Counted from the first letter of the stretch, positions 22,053 to 31,354 are shown. The stretch is DNA of 64,000 bases from Polychytrium aggregatum (GCF_025602895.1 NW_026516224.1:558001-622000); one strand, 5' to 3'. The notes: a model not told the origin generated them from the sequence alone. Numbers and translations: made by a program.

Positions 22053-23273
22053 ATGAAGGTCCTTGTCCTGCTCGCCTCGGCTCTCGCCGCGACCGCCGTC
22101 AATGCTGCCTACATTCCTCCCTATGGTTCGTGGTGGGCTCGGTGGTGGGCTCGGTGGTGGGACTTTGTGGTGTACTTTGCCGTAGCTGCTGAAGTGAATG
22201 TCGTTGTGGAAGTCTGTTTCAGTGGATATGCTGGCGAGGTTGTTCCAGTGTTTGCGATATCTCACCCACGCGTCCATCTCACACATCCATCTCACACATC
22301 CATCTGCCAACAAGCAGGCAGCTCCAGCGTCGCCGTCTCATCGGTCACTCCCAGCTCGGCCAGCTCGGCCATCTCGGCCACGGCCACTGCGACCTTGACT
22401 GCTTCGTCCCCCGCCGTCACCAAGAGCAAATGCCACAAGCCTTCCCAGGGTTCCTCGAGCGTTCATGTTTCTTACTCTGCTCATCCTTCCCAGAGTGCTC
22501 ACTCCTCCCACTCTGCCCATCCTTCCCAGAGTGCTCATCCTTCCCAGAGTGCTCATCCTTCTCAGAGTGCTCACTCCTCCCACTCTGCCCATCCTTCTCA
22601 GAGTGCTCATCCTTCTCACTCTGCTCATCCTTCCCAGAGTGCCCATCCTTCCCAGAGTGCTCACTCCTCCCACTCTGCCCATCCTTCCCAGAGTGCTCAC
22701 TCCTCCCACTCTGCTCATCCCTCTCACTCTGCCCATCCTTCCCAGAGTGCTCATCCTTCCCAGAGTGCCCATCCTTCCCAGAGTGCTCATCCTTCCCAGA
22801 GTGCTCACTCCTCCCACTCTGCCCATCCTTCTCAGAGTGCTCACTCCTCTCACTCTGCTCATCCCTCTCACTCTGCCCATCCTTCCCAGAGTGCTCATCC
22901 TTCCCAGAGTGCCCATCCTTCCCAGAGTGCCCATCCCTCTCACTCTGCCCATCCTTCCCAGAGTGCTCACTCCTCCCACTCTGCCCATCCTTCTCAGAGT
23001 GCTCATCCTTCTCACTCTGCCCATCCTTCTCAGAGTGCTCACTCCTCTCACTCTGCCCATCCTTCTCAGAGTGCTCACTCCTCTCACTCTGCTCATCCTT
23101 CTCACTCTGCCCATCCTTCCCAGAGTGCCCATCCCTCTCACTCTGCCCATCCTTCTCAGAGTGCTCACCCCTCCCATTCTGCCCATCCTTCCCAGAGTGC
23201 TCATCCTTCCCACTCTGCCCATCCCTCTCACTCTTCCCACCCTGCCCACACCAGTTCCGCTCTTCGCCCTTAG
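22053..23273 (+). CDS. Secreted His/Ser-rich hexapeptide-repeat protein
   Basis: The protein opens with a clear signal peptide (MKVLVLLASALAATAVNAAY). A probable intron at 22126-22317 (GT...CAG, 192 bp) divides exactly by three and has no stop, so both spliced and unspliced readings stay in frame. I favour splicing because the retained reading gives an odd Trp-rich stretch. After a Ser/Ala/Thr linker comes an array of exactly 42 hexapeptides AH(P/S)S(Q/H)S at 22479-23234, then a short tail. The region to 22439 is almost identical to the gene at 40896; the repeat array is not. No catalytic domain exists. A cell-wall, adhesive or metal-binding surface role is conceivable from the His/Ser content but is inference. 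Confidence 0.72.
   Translation: MKVLVLLASALAATAVNAAYIPPYGSWWARWWARWWDFVVYFAVAAEVNVVVEVCFSGYAGEVVPVFAISHPRVHLTHPSHTSICQQAGSSSVAVSSVTPSSASSAISATATATLTASSPAVTKSKCHKPSQGSSSVHVSYSAHPSQSAHSSHSAHPSQSAHPSQSAHPSQSAHSSHSAHPSQSAHPSHSAHPSQSAHPSQSAHSSHSAHPSQSAHSSHSAHPSHSAHPSQSAHPSQSAHPSQSAHPSQSAHSSHSAHPSQSAHSSHSAHPSHSAHPSQSAHPSQSAHPSQSAHPSHSAHPSQSAHSSHSAHPSQSAHPSHSAHPSQSAHSSHSAHPSQSAHSSHSAHPSHSAHPSQSAHPSHSAHPSQSAHPSHSAHPSQSAHPSHSAHPSHSSHPAHTSSALRP
22479..23234. repeat. 42 x 18-bp coding minisatellite
   Basis: Forty-two uninterrupted 18-bp units built from variants of GCTCATCCTTCCCAGAGT. Positions vary only at codons 3 (CCT/TCC) and 5 (CAG/CAC) plus silent sites. Because the period is a multiple of three and lacks stops, the other two plus frames and one minus frame are also open across it. 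Confidence 0.95.
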
Positions 23274-24407
23274 ATCCGCGACTTGTCTATGATATACGCA
23301 CGATGCTAAACTGCAACTGGAATCGTCTATGAATCTTACTTTCTCTTCTCTAACACCCTATGAATCCTGCTCGATAACGCTCCTTCGTTTAGTACTCTTT
23401 CTGGTCGTTAATCCAACCTGACGGAGCGACAGGATCTTATCCTGTTGACTATTTGGTACAATAAAAACATATTTACTTTCCCTAACGAATAGAGTCGCTG
23501 CCTGAATCGATTGTGCTGGTTGTTCGTCCAGTGTTGGCAACTGACATGCCTTGACAGATGCGCTCACCAAGTCGCCCCTCATCCACAGCGGCCAAGCCTT
23601 TGTTGGGCGTCTCGGGATCTGGCTTTGTGATGGGATATCCCCGTAACAAGCCCACCCTCTGTGCCTCTTGTGGCCAGCCAGCCTTTCTTTTTCCGGAGGC
23701 GGCGGATGGCTCTGGGGCAGAGCTGCGACAAAAGATACGCCCAAGATCCACCACTTGTGGATATCGAATTGCGATCATCCCACCGCGCCACCACCACCAC
23801 CACCACCACCACCACCACCGGTCCACAGGATCGTCTGTCGCCCTTGGTTGGCTTTTTGGGTGGATGGCGACTTGCCCATGCCAGCCTTCCCCGTTGGCCC
23901 AAATTTGCTGATCGCGGGGAAACGGTGGCCGGAGCGAGAGGGGCATTGGCCAAGCCAACGACATTGGCCGAGCCATGGGCATGGCAGCCCGAGCCGACCA
24001 TGTCTCCCTCCGAGCAGTGTGCATGCTGGGCCGTTGCAGTGCTCTCGGATGCGCACCTTCGCCATCGCCCGCCCGTCCAACACAACCATGCGACTGCGAC
24101 TGCGACAGCCCAAGCCGCATTCTCAATGTCGGTTTCGACCGGCGCCGCAGCGACCCCGCCTGCTGCTGATCCTTCGCCCGCTGCGCCTCCTGGCTTCCTG
24201 CCCGACTTGATCAACCCGACTTGATCAGACCTCACCGCCAGCCATCGCAAACCAACCATCGCAACCAGCCCGGCTTGAATCCAATCGAGTCAGCGCTCGG
24301 GCGTCGTTCTTCTGCCCAAACATTCTGTCGGCAGCCCCACACTGCTCCCACTGCCCTCGTTCGATCGCACCCCAACGATCCTGCCGCTCAACCCACCCAG
24401 CCTTAAC
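23274..24407. other. Intergenic, 1.1 kb
   Basis: 3' flank of the repeat protein and promoter/leader of SQS1. It contains a (CAC)n run at ~23788-23819. Open frames on both strands are compositional; no gene is supported. Confidence 0.5.
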
Positions 24408-25969
24408 ATGGATGATTTATTCGTAATCGATCGCTTGGGCGACCCCACTGTTGTGGCAGACCAGCTGCAGACCATCCCCGCAGGCCTGCCACAGCCGAAA
24501 CGGCACTCGAAAGCCAAGGGCGGCAAAGCAAACACCGTTGCAACCCCAGCTATCCAGCCGCCCTCGCAAGCTTCCTCCTCCAGAGCCAGTTCCAAAGGCA
24601 AAGCTAAGCCTCCCATCGGAGGCTCCAGCAGAGCCTCAAGCACAGTCGCCCTGCCGCAGAGGCAAGCATCCGCATCTGATGACTTTGTACCCCTCAATTC
24701 GAAGAGAGAGGGCGGCAAGTTTGACTCCCGAAATGTCCAAGCCGACGCTGGCCGATCCAGTTCCGGCTTGAGCAGCAGGCCCAAACCCCAAGCACGTCCC
24801 ATCGGCTCCAGCATCGACCGGGTCCGACACCAGCAGCCGGACCGTTCGCTCGGGTATAGCGACGAAGCGGGCAACCGAAGCGGCTCCGATCCAGTCCGTG
24901 GCAAGCCGCCCAGCCCACAGACCTCTGGTCGCACTCAGAACAATCCCAGACACAAACCCCGCAACAACCAAAAGCGGAATCAAAAGTTGCGAGATCGCCA
25001 ACGGAACACTGGCTTTGCCCCCGGTGACGGCCCCGGCTTTGTCTTCATCGACGACGACGATGACAACCATATCGGTCATATCGGCCATGGCGGTCGATAC
25101 GAAGTTGTTGATCTGCAAGGCCGCACTCTGTCTCGCAACGCCTTTGCCGGTCTCGAGCACGATGCAGATAGCGCACCAGGAGAAGGCCATGGCCGGAAGC
25201 AAAAGGCTGCGGCTCTTTCCGACCAGCAGCCCGTCGCATCCCACGCCCAGCAATCGGGGTCTCCGCACGAAGCGGGTCGCCATTCTCAGACAGCCAAGGG
25301 CCACAAACAGCAGCCTGCCGACTGGAAGCAACAAAAACAGCAGAAGCTAAAGCAGCAAAAGCAGAAAGCCAAATCCAAGTGGAAGAAGCACCCCAGCTAT
25401 CGCGCCGAATCCGACGTGGACTCGGACGAAATGGCAGTCATGCTGGATTACATGGCGAACATATCAGATGACAACGACTTTACGCTATCTCACAACGCTG
25501 CACTCGCGTCATTGTCGATGCCCCAGGGCGACGGAGAAGGCTCCGGCAAGGAAGAGTCAGGCACGTTTGAACAATATTACCAAATCAACAATTTGCTGCT
25601 GGACGACCTGGACATGGAGCTGGACGACCAGGGCGTGTTCCAATACCGGGACACGGACGAGGAGCTCGAAGATGCTACTAGTGGCCAGGACGAAATAGAA
25701 GCCTCGGGCGATGTGCTGGCCCTGGGTAGCGCGTCGGTCATTGATGGCGCTGATGTTGATAACGAAGCCGACGAAGACGTTGGCACCGACCTCGAGGATA
25801 ATCAAGGCATTAAACCCAGTGGTGAAGTCACTGACGAAGACGATGGCGACCTCGAGTCGGTAGACGCCAGCGACATACCCACGGAAATGAACAGCGGCGC
25901 TCATGCTTTCGAAACTGAAGATGGGGATAGCGACGGCAGCGACGACAAGGTCACCAATGATGACATTGA

Positions 25970-26041
<72 letters not shown>

Positions 26042-27038
26042 CGATGACGGCGATGTTGACGATGACTCGGTCTACAACCAGCGGCTCATGGCATCGCTCT
26101 CATACGATGCTGCAGGCTTTGATCGTGACAACGAAGAGACCTTCATTGCGCAGGATCGATTCTTTGCAGGTGGCCCCTCGAAGTGGACTCGCGCAAGTGA
26201 CGACGATGACCTGGATGCCTATGAGCTCGAGAAAAAGTTCCGCGAGGTGTTGCGCGGCAAGTTCCCAAGACATGGTGACCCTCGTCTGCCGTCTCCCGAC
26301 CAACCCAGCAAGAGCAAGAGCAAGCGCCGAAAGGCTCTCAAACAAGAGCGCAAGGACAAGCGTGCGCTGAAGGCGGAGCGGCGGCTGGAGATGCAGCAAC
26401 AGGTCGAAGCCATGATGCGGGCCCTCAAGGGCAAGAAAGGCAGCCAACACGCCATCGACCTCAAGGCTGCAAACATGCTCCGGCGCTGCAACCAGCAAAT
26501 TCACGACTTTGTCGTCGATCCCGATGGGTTCCTCAGCATTCCATTGGCACCCATGCCGGCCGCCATGCGCACCCTCGTCGCTCGGATGGCCAAGCACTAC
26601 GGTATCGGGGTCAAGGCGCGAGGCAGCGGCCAACGCAAGCTCACAATCCTGTGCCGCAACCGAAGCAGTCGTGTGCCCGAAAACTGGAAAACGATTGCCG
26701 ACCGCGTAATCGAGCAGTCTGGCGGCATCATGACTGGCAATGTCCAGACTTTTGGCGGCAAAGGCGGCAAGGGCAAGGGAGTCCGCTCCAAGAAGGACTC
26801 TGTCCACACCAAAGCTGCCCAGAGACGAAGCGGCGGTGGCGGGGGTGCTGATGACTCCACCAAGCCGGCTGCTGGAACTGTTGTCGGTCAGGATGCTGCT
26901 CCCGTCGGAGGAATCGGCGAAAAGATGCTGCTGGCGATGGGCTGGCGACATGGCCAGTCGCTGGGCACAACGGGCGAAGGCATCACACAGCCGGTGCAGG
27001 CGGTCGTGCGAGCCAAGTTTGCGGGCCTGGGAACGTGA
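24408..27038 (+). CDS. SQS1: R3H and G-patch protein, SQS1-like spliceosome/ribosome factor
   Basis: A single 876-aa ORF. The N-terminal half is low complexity and basic; an acidic middle (~residues 345-550) ends in a run of about 27 Asp with one Gly interruption. An R3H-like domain follows near residues 690-760 (INxFV-like NQQIHDFVVDPDGFLSIPLA; MAKHYGIGVKARGSGQRKL). A C-terminal G-patch closes the protein: GIGEKMLLAMGWRHGQSLG through VRAKFAGLGT. This order matches Sqs1/Pfa1, which activates the DEAH helicase Prp43 in pre-mRNA splicing and ribosome maturation. The G-patch lies at the extreme C-terminus as in yeast. No intron is needed. The orthology is by domain order, not search. Confidence 0.85.
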
Positions 27039-27691
27039 AACTGCTGCCAAGGCCGGCCGGATGCATCCGAGGACGTCCCATCGGGTTTGGAGAGGTGCGA
27101 CCGTACTTTCATCGAGGATATCCCTCGGGGCACTCGAGCTATGGATCGCTCGCACTCGACAGACCCGGCGGCGGCAGTGTCTATTGCTCTCCAGGGCTTT
27201 TGACGGTGCGTGCTGTCTGATGGCTCTGACATTGCTGTCGCTCCACGACGACTTTCTCCCACCGACCCAAGAGCCGGCCTGCGCTCTCGCACCGGACACT
27301 GGGTTGGGTGAGCCCGCACAGGGCGCAGTACATCAGAGACAAATGCTCGCGATGCAGCTTTCCCGTATCGCAATACAGCTTTGCCCATTCGTATCAGCAG
27401 TTATGCAGCGCTGGTCCGTAGATCACTAGCAAGAGTGCAGGGATAGCAATGATCCCACTGCTTGCCTCGCCATAACCCGATGCGATCACGCCGGGAAAAC
27501 CGCAGGATGCAGCAGCTCGCCGACTCACCGCCATCAGAACCAGTCAGTGGAAGCGCGATGGTCATGGCCATCCACCGCACTCTGCTCATAGTCTCGCTGT
27601 TAGTGCCAGGTACAATGGAACTGAAAGTGCACTCCGAAGCTGTAGCACAGGGGTCAAGCGAGGGAACAAAACCGTGCTATTACACTTTATT
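27039..27691. other. Intergenic left of the Fanzor element
   Basis: 3' flank of SQS1 and the sequence just outside the element's left inverted repeat. No gene is recognised. The segment immediately adjoining 27692 would be the native target flank of the element. Confidence 0.5.
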
Positions 27692-27708
27692 CAGAAAAAA
27701 ACGGGACA
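27692..27708. repeat. Left terminal inverted repeat
   Basis: CAG followed by A7 and CGGGACA. The last 13 bases are perfectly complementary to 31291-31303. A diverged version (15 of 17 matches) occurs at 53622-53638 beside the Fanzor relic. It lies 74 bp beyond the Fanzor stop codon. Confidence 0.7.
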
Positions 27709-27850
27709 ATATAGCCGTTTCCATGAACATGTAGTATGTGCTGTGCTTGCGTCTAGCAAAGCCACAAGAAATAAAAACAGATCACTTTGGCAGCCTCCGA
27801 GTGAAGACCACCGGTCGCTCTCCGATCTCCACAATCGACCTGCATACTGT
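27692..27850 (-). ncRNA. Predicted Fanzor omega-RNA region (3' end of ORF to terminal repeat)
   Basis: In TnpB/Fanzor loci the guide RNA overlaps the 3' end of the nuclease gene and runs to the element end, with the guide taken from the adjoining flank. By position the equivalent here is the last Fanzor codons, the 74-bp tail and the left repeat, read on the minus strand, with a guide starting at 27691. I did not fold it; this is purely positional inference. Confidence 0.25.
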
Positions 27851-29992
27851 GATCATGTTGCGCGCCGCATTGACGTCGCGATTCCACACTGTCCGGCAGC
27901 TGGGATTCTTGCAGCTCCTGACAAAGTGGGAATTCGCAACACTGGGCGCATCGAGTCCTTCCAACCGAACTGGCTCCAGGCACTTGGAGCACACTTGCGA
28001 GGTGTTGAACTCGTTCGTCGAGGCCACCTTGGCGCTTCCATGATGGTGATTGGGACGGCGTCGGTGGTGCTCGAATTGCTCAAAGTACCGAGCAAACCGC
28101 TGCCTCCGAGGGCTGGATGCATAGCCCTTGCCCTGCCGCCATGATGCATTGCCAAAGGCGATGACCACATCGGTCCGTATCGGGGCGTGCCTCAGGACGG
28201 CCTTGCACATCTTGTCGACGGCCACTTGGCGCCTCTTGTGGCCCGTGAAGCGATGGTGACGGGCCTTCTTGCCAAGGTGGAAGTCGAGCTGCACCCGAAG
28301 CTCCGGTCGCAGGACATGGGTGAGATGGACCTTGAAAGCCTCCGAGGACGACACCTTGGGCGAGGGAGTGGTCGACATCCAGGTCTCGATGCTGAGTCGA
28401 TACTTCATGGTGTTGTGCCACTTGGTGTTGGACGTATGGCCACACATTTGCTGGTAGTGGCCATTGGAGAACGAGACCACCTCGTCTTGGTGGCCCGGTG
28501 CTTGGATGACCGCCGTGAAGATGGAGCCGACTCCAGGATCGATGCCAATCCAAGTGGTCCTGTTGGGGTCTGGGTCACCGATGTGGGCCTGGATGCGCTG
28601 CTCGGCAGTCGGAGGAGGCTCGATGGTCTCGGTGCGATCGGTTCGACGCACAAACTTGACGAGACCGATGGTGCATCCAATGCCATCGGTGCTGATCTCG
28701 TAGTTGAACAGCTTCTTGTTCACGTCCCGCTCTTGGAAGAGGGAACTACGCAACTTGAAGCAACTGCGCCAGAGACGATCCTGGTTGTTGATGCCGTCAT
28801 CACCTTCTTCCTTGAGCATGTCCCTGGTGAGTCCAAGGTGCTGTTCGGTGTCAAGGAGCTCCCAGAGAGTGACGGTGTCAATCTTGACATACTTGGCCCT
28901 TGCAGTGCATAGAGGAACTATCGTGCACACGGCCGGAGGAGTGTCGACGGCGAGCTGCTTGAGTGCCCAGTTGAGTCTGGATGCCAGCTTGTTGATCTTG
29001 GACTTGGTGGTGCCGAGCTCAGACTTGGCCGTGGTGAACCTCTTGTCGTCGGAGGGAATGCCTCTGGCAGTGAGCTTGTCCAGCTTGGCCTGGCGCTGCA
29101 GCTCGGTGATTCGGAGGGCGGGCATGTCACAGTCGATCCACTTGTGGACATTGTCGACCATCTTGTCTCGGGCGAGGATTCTCACATGGTATGAGAGGCG
29201 GTGGAGGGCCCGGAAGCGGTCCTGGTCGTTGCTGTACCGAAACTCGTCCAGGATGTGGCCAAACTCGGGATAGAGGAACTCGAGATCGGCCTTGGGTGGA
29301 GTCTGCCCTGGTTTCTCGAAGAGCTCGAGACAGGCCTCGATGGCTTCGTGCTTGTGCTTGTTGGCTGGGAAGACGGCAGCGCAGAAGCGGCGAAGGAGTC
29401 GCCAGTAGGCCAGGTCGAGGTGGGTGGTGCAGTTGGTGGCATAGGCATTGACAGCCAGTGTGAGAAGCTGACTGTGAGCACCATCAGGCAGACGAGGGGC
29501 CGGAGGCAGGTCTGCGTGCCGAGTGGTCTGGTAGTCGCGAAAGGAAGCGACCAGATGCTCGTTGTATTTCTCATTGTCCCCGGTCGGGGAGAGGGCACCG
29601 GCCTGGACGATCTTGAAGCATTGACGGATGAAAGCAGGGGTGGTCTTGGAGATGACGGGGACGGGAAGATCCTGCTCGATGCACCGGAGGATGTGCAGGT
29701 TGAGCAGCCTGGATGCCTCGAACTGAATCTGGGTCATGGCTGCGACGGTGGCCTGGATCTTGTCGCGGAGAGCGGGATTGAGACAACAGCCATCCATCGT
29801 CTGCTTGAAGCAGCTGAACTGAGGGGCGGATGACCTTCCATCCACGAGTGGGACGACAGAACTCTTGAGGGGGTGATATTTTGGACACTTGTTGGTGTTG
29901 CAACGTTCGTGATCGGTGCCATCGCACTGGCGACATCGCTTGCCGGTACTCGAGGAAGTAGATGGACCAGGCTCGGTGGGATCGACATCCAT
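27782..29992 (-). CDS. Fanzor (eukaryotic TnpB-like RNA-guided nuclease), 736 aa
   Basis: One uninterrupted minus-strand ORF. The C-terminal half carries a RuvC-like nuclease: IGIDPGVGS with Asp485, VVIAFGNASW near 610-618, then NEFNTSQVC with Glu661, a C4 zinc ribbon (Cys668, 671, 694, 699) and NRDVNAARN with Asp706. This fits the published Fanzor signature D-x(125-275)-[TS][TS]xx-C4 finger-x(5-50)-RD: Asp485 to Thr664 is about 180 residues and RD begins six after the last Cys. The RuvC-II site lacks the usual Glu, so Glu661 is the candidate relocated catalytic acid (inference). The N-terminus has an extra zinc-knuckle-like CxxC-x4-H-x2-C-x4-C (residues 20-36). The middle is helical and unassigned, presumably RNA/DNA binding. 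The ORF is intact and its neighbours are intron-rich, consistent with transfer within a transposon. Confidence 0.88.
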   Translation of the reverse strand: MDVDPTEPGPSTSSSTGKRCRQCDGTDHERCNTNKCPKYHPLKSSVVPLVDGRSSAPQFSCFKQTMDGCCLNPALRDKIQATVAAMTQIQFEASRLLNLHILRCIEQDLPVPVISKTTPAFIRQCFKIVQAGALSPTGDNEKYNEHLVASFRDYQTTRHADLPPAPRLPDGAHSQLLTLAVNAYATNCTTHLDLAYWRLLRRFCAAVFPANKHKHEAIEACLELFEKPGQTPPKADLEFLYPEFGHILDEFRYSNDQDRFRALHRLSYHVRILARDKMVDNVHKWIDCDMPALRITELQRQAKLDKLTARGIPSDDKRFTTAKSELGTTKSKINKLASRLNWALKQLAVDTPPAVCTIVPLCTARAKYVKIDTVTLWELLDTEQHLGLTRDMLKEEGDDGINNQDRLWRSCFKLRSSLFQERDVNKKLFNYEISTDGIGCTIGLVKFVRRTDRTETIEPPPTAEQRIQAHIGDPDPNRTTWIGIDPGVGSIFTAVIQAPGHQDEVVSFSNGHYQQMCGHTSNTKWHNTMKYRLSIETWMSTTPSPKVSSSEAFKVHLTHVLRPELRVQLDFHLGKKARHHRFTGHKRRQVAVDKMCKAVLRHAPIRTDVVIAFGNASWRQGKGYASSPRRQRFARYFEQFEHHRRRPNHHHGSAKVASTNEFNTSQVCSKCLEPVRLEGLDAPSVANSHFVRSCKNPSCRTVWNRDVNAARNMITVCRSIVEIGERPVVFTRRLPK

Positions 29993-30403
29993 TGGATCTG
30001 CAGAAGCAGTGGTGGTGAGCGACGGAGCAACAGATGAACAAGCATGCGTGAGATCAGAATACGAACCAGAGACAGGCTCCGACTGTGACTTGGCTTTCTT
30101 GGGCCTGGGTGGCCGAGGCTGGCCATCACCGGCACCCTTACGCTTCGGAGGTATGGGGGCAGAGGATGCTGGATGCCTGCCAGTGGTACTGGTCAGAGCA
30201 GAGACTTCTCTTTATCGTACAATGGCGCGATGATCAGATCAAGGCGAGATGAGGGAAGAAAGCAGCAGGACGAAGGTGTGGCATTTATACCCGAGAGCAG
30301 GAGCCCGTCGTTGCGGGCTGGTTGGGGAAGTGACCCTGTTCAAAAATCGCCGAGAGGTTCAAGCCAGGGATTTGAGCGTGAAAATGGCGGCTTGATTGGG
30401 GGA

Positions 30404-30458
30404 CTAAACCCCAAATTGGAGGAACTCAACCCCAAATCGGTGGGGACTCAACCCCAAA
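30404..30458. repeat. Three copies of ACTNAACCCCAAA at the transposase/Fanzor junction
   Basis: Copies at 30404-30416, 30424-30436 and 30446-30458, spaced 20-22 bp. The third overlaps the point where transposase similarity stops (after the ENFF motif), and the second contains the premature stop. Confidence 0.8.
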
Positions 30459-31232
30459 GAAGTTTTCGATGGGATTGAAGTCGGGTGAAGCAGGTGGGGT
30501 GAAGATCACTGACCATCCTCGGCGCTCGATGCAGTCCAGGACAGCCATTGTCTTGTGCATGCTGACATTGTCCATCACAATCACAGAGTCGTCTGGGAAG
30601 CTCGCTCGCTCAAAGAACTCGACCATCGAGTGTGTCTTGAATGATGTGGGGATGTACATGCGATGCAGCACACCAGAGTGGTTGATGGCAAATGCAGCCG
30701 AGACAGACTTGTGTTTCATGTGATTGCGCTGGCGAAGCGGAGCACCCTTCGGTGAGTATCCGTAAAGAGGGAAAATGGATCTCCTGATCCCCGTCTCATC
30801 GACAAAAACGAATCGCCGCGGGTCGATGGAGCGGACCTGGTCCCTGAACTGTGCCACTCGCTCATCCAGTCGCTTGGACTTGTAGAGGTGTGTTGCCCTC
30901 TTGTGTGAGAGACCTGCTCGGTGGATGGCAGTGTGGCAGAGTGAGAGTGATACTTTCCTCTGGAGGATGGACTCGAGCTTGCATCGCAACACAGGACCAG
31001 TCTGGAACGGGTCCTGTTCAATCAGGGTGCGAATGACTGGACATGCCTGCTCGAAGAAAGTGGATCTGCGAGCTGGGACCCGGGATGGGTCATCCAGCTT
31101 GCATCCTCGGTGCCATCGATGGATGGTGCTCTTGGATACACTGAATATGGAGGCGACCTTGCGCAGGCTATGGATGAGGGCGTAGCATCGCAATGCGGCG
31201 GTGCGAAAGTTGGATGTGTGGCGAATGGTCAT
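30426..31232 (-). CDS. DD34E Tc1/mariner-IS630 transposase, C-terminally truncated
   Basis: A 268-aa intronless ORF. An N-terminal helix-turn-helix (SLRKVASIFSVSKSTIHRWH) binds ends in this family. The DDE catalytic triad is complete: Asp145 in FVFVDETGIR, Asp221 in VIVMDNVSMH, and Glu256 in SPDFNPIENFF, with 34 residues between the last two. Family members normally continue for some 20-50 residues after ENFF; here the frame runs into a short repeat and stops 12 residues later, so the tail is missing. It belongs to the same element as the downstream Fanzor gene, on the same strand, with 433 bp between. Activity is doubtful. Confidence 0.87.
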   Translation of the reverse strand: MTIRHTSNFRTAALRCYALIHSLRKVASIFSVSKSTIHRWHRGCKLDDPSRVPARRSTFFEQACPVIRTLIEQDPFQTGPVLRCKLESILQRKVSLSLCHTAIHRAGLSHKRATHLYKSKRLDERVAQFRDQVRSIDPRRFVFVDETGIRRSIFPLYGYSPKGAPLRQRNHMKHKSVSAAFAINHSGVLHRMYIPTSFKTHSMVEFFERASFPDDSVIVMDNVSMHKTMAVLDCIERRGWSVIFTPPASPDFNPIENFFGVESPPIWG

Positions 31233-31290
31233 GGCCAGCGCGCGATAACATTGGGTAACAAAATATTCGATGAATGGTCAAAAACCCGGG

Positions 31291-31303
31291 TGTCCCGTTT
31301 TTT
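31291..31303. repeat. Right terminal inverted repeat
   Basis: TGTCCCGTTTTTT, the exact complement of 27696-27708, located 58 bp upstream of the transposase start. The bases ATTGG follow it. Confidence 0.7.
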
Positions 31304-31354
31304 ATTGGATCGCCCGTAAGCTGCAACGCACACAGGAAAGGTCTCTCTGGGGTT

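Larger units (their letters stand above)
27692..31303 (-). mobile_element. Fanzor-carrying Tc1/IS630-type transposable element
   Basis: A 3.6-kb segment bounded by inverted repeats: AAAAAACGGGACA at 27696-27708 and its exact complement TGTCCCGTTTTTT at 31291-31303. Inside are two intronless ORFs on the same strand, a DD34E transposase (30426-31232) and a Fanzor nuclease (27782-29992). Fanzor 1 genes are known passengers of several eukaryotic DNA transposon families including Tc1/mariner; this matches that arrangement. A clean TA target duplication is not seen: TA adjoins the right repeat but not the left. The transposase is 3'-truncated, so the element is probably not autonomous now, though the Fanzor ORF is intact. 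Confidence 0.75.

Noticed and set aside
22479-23234. CRISPR-like look of the 18-bp array
   Set aside because: Units are contiguous with no unique spacers, and the array is coding in a fungal gene.
22338-23249. 303-codon minus ORF and two alternative plus ORFs over the hexapeptide array
   Set aside because: All follow from an 18-bp stop-free repeat. Only the frame with the signal peptide has a coherent start.
26100-27299. 399-codon minus-strand open frame
   Set aside because: Antisense of the SQS1 R3H/G-patch region, which is unambiguous on the plus strand.
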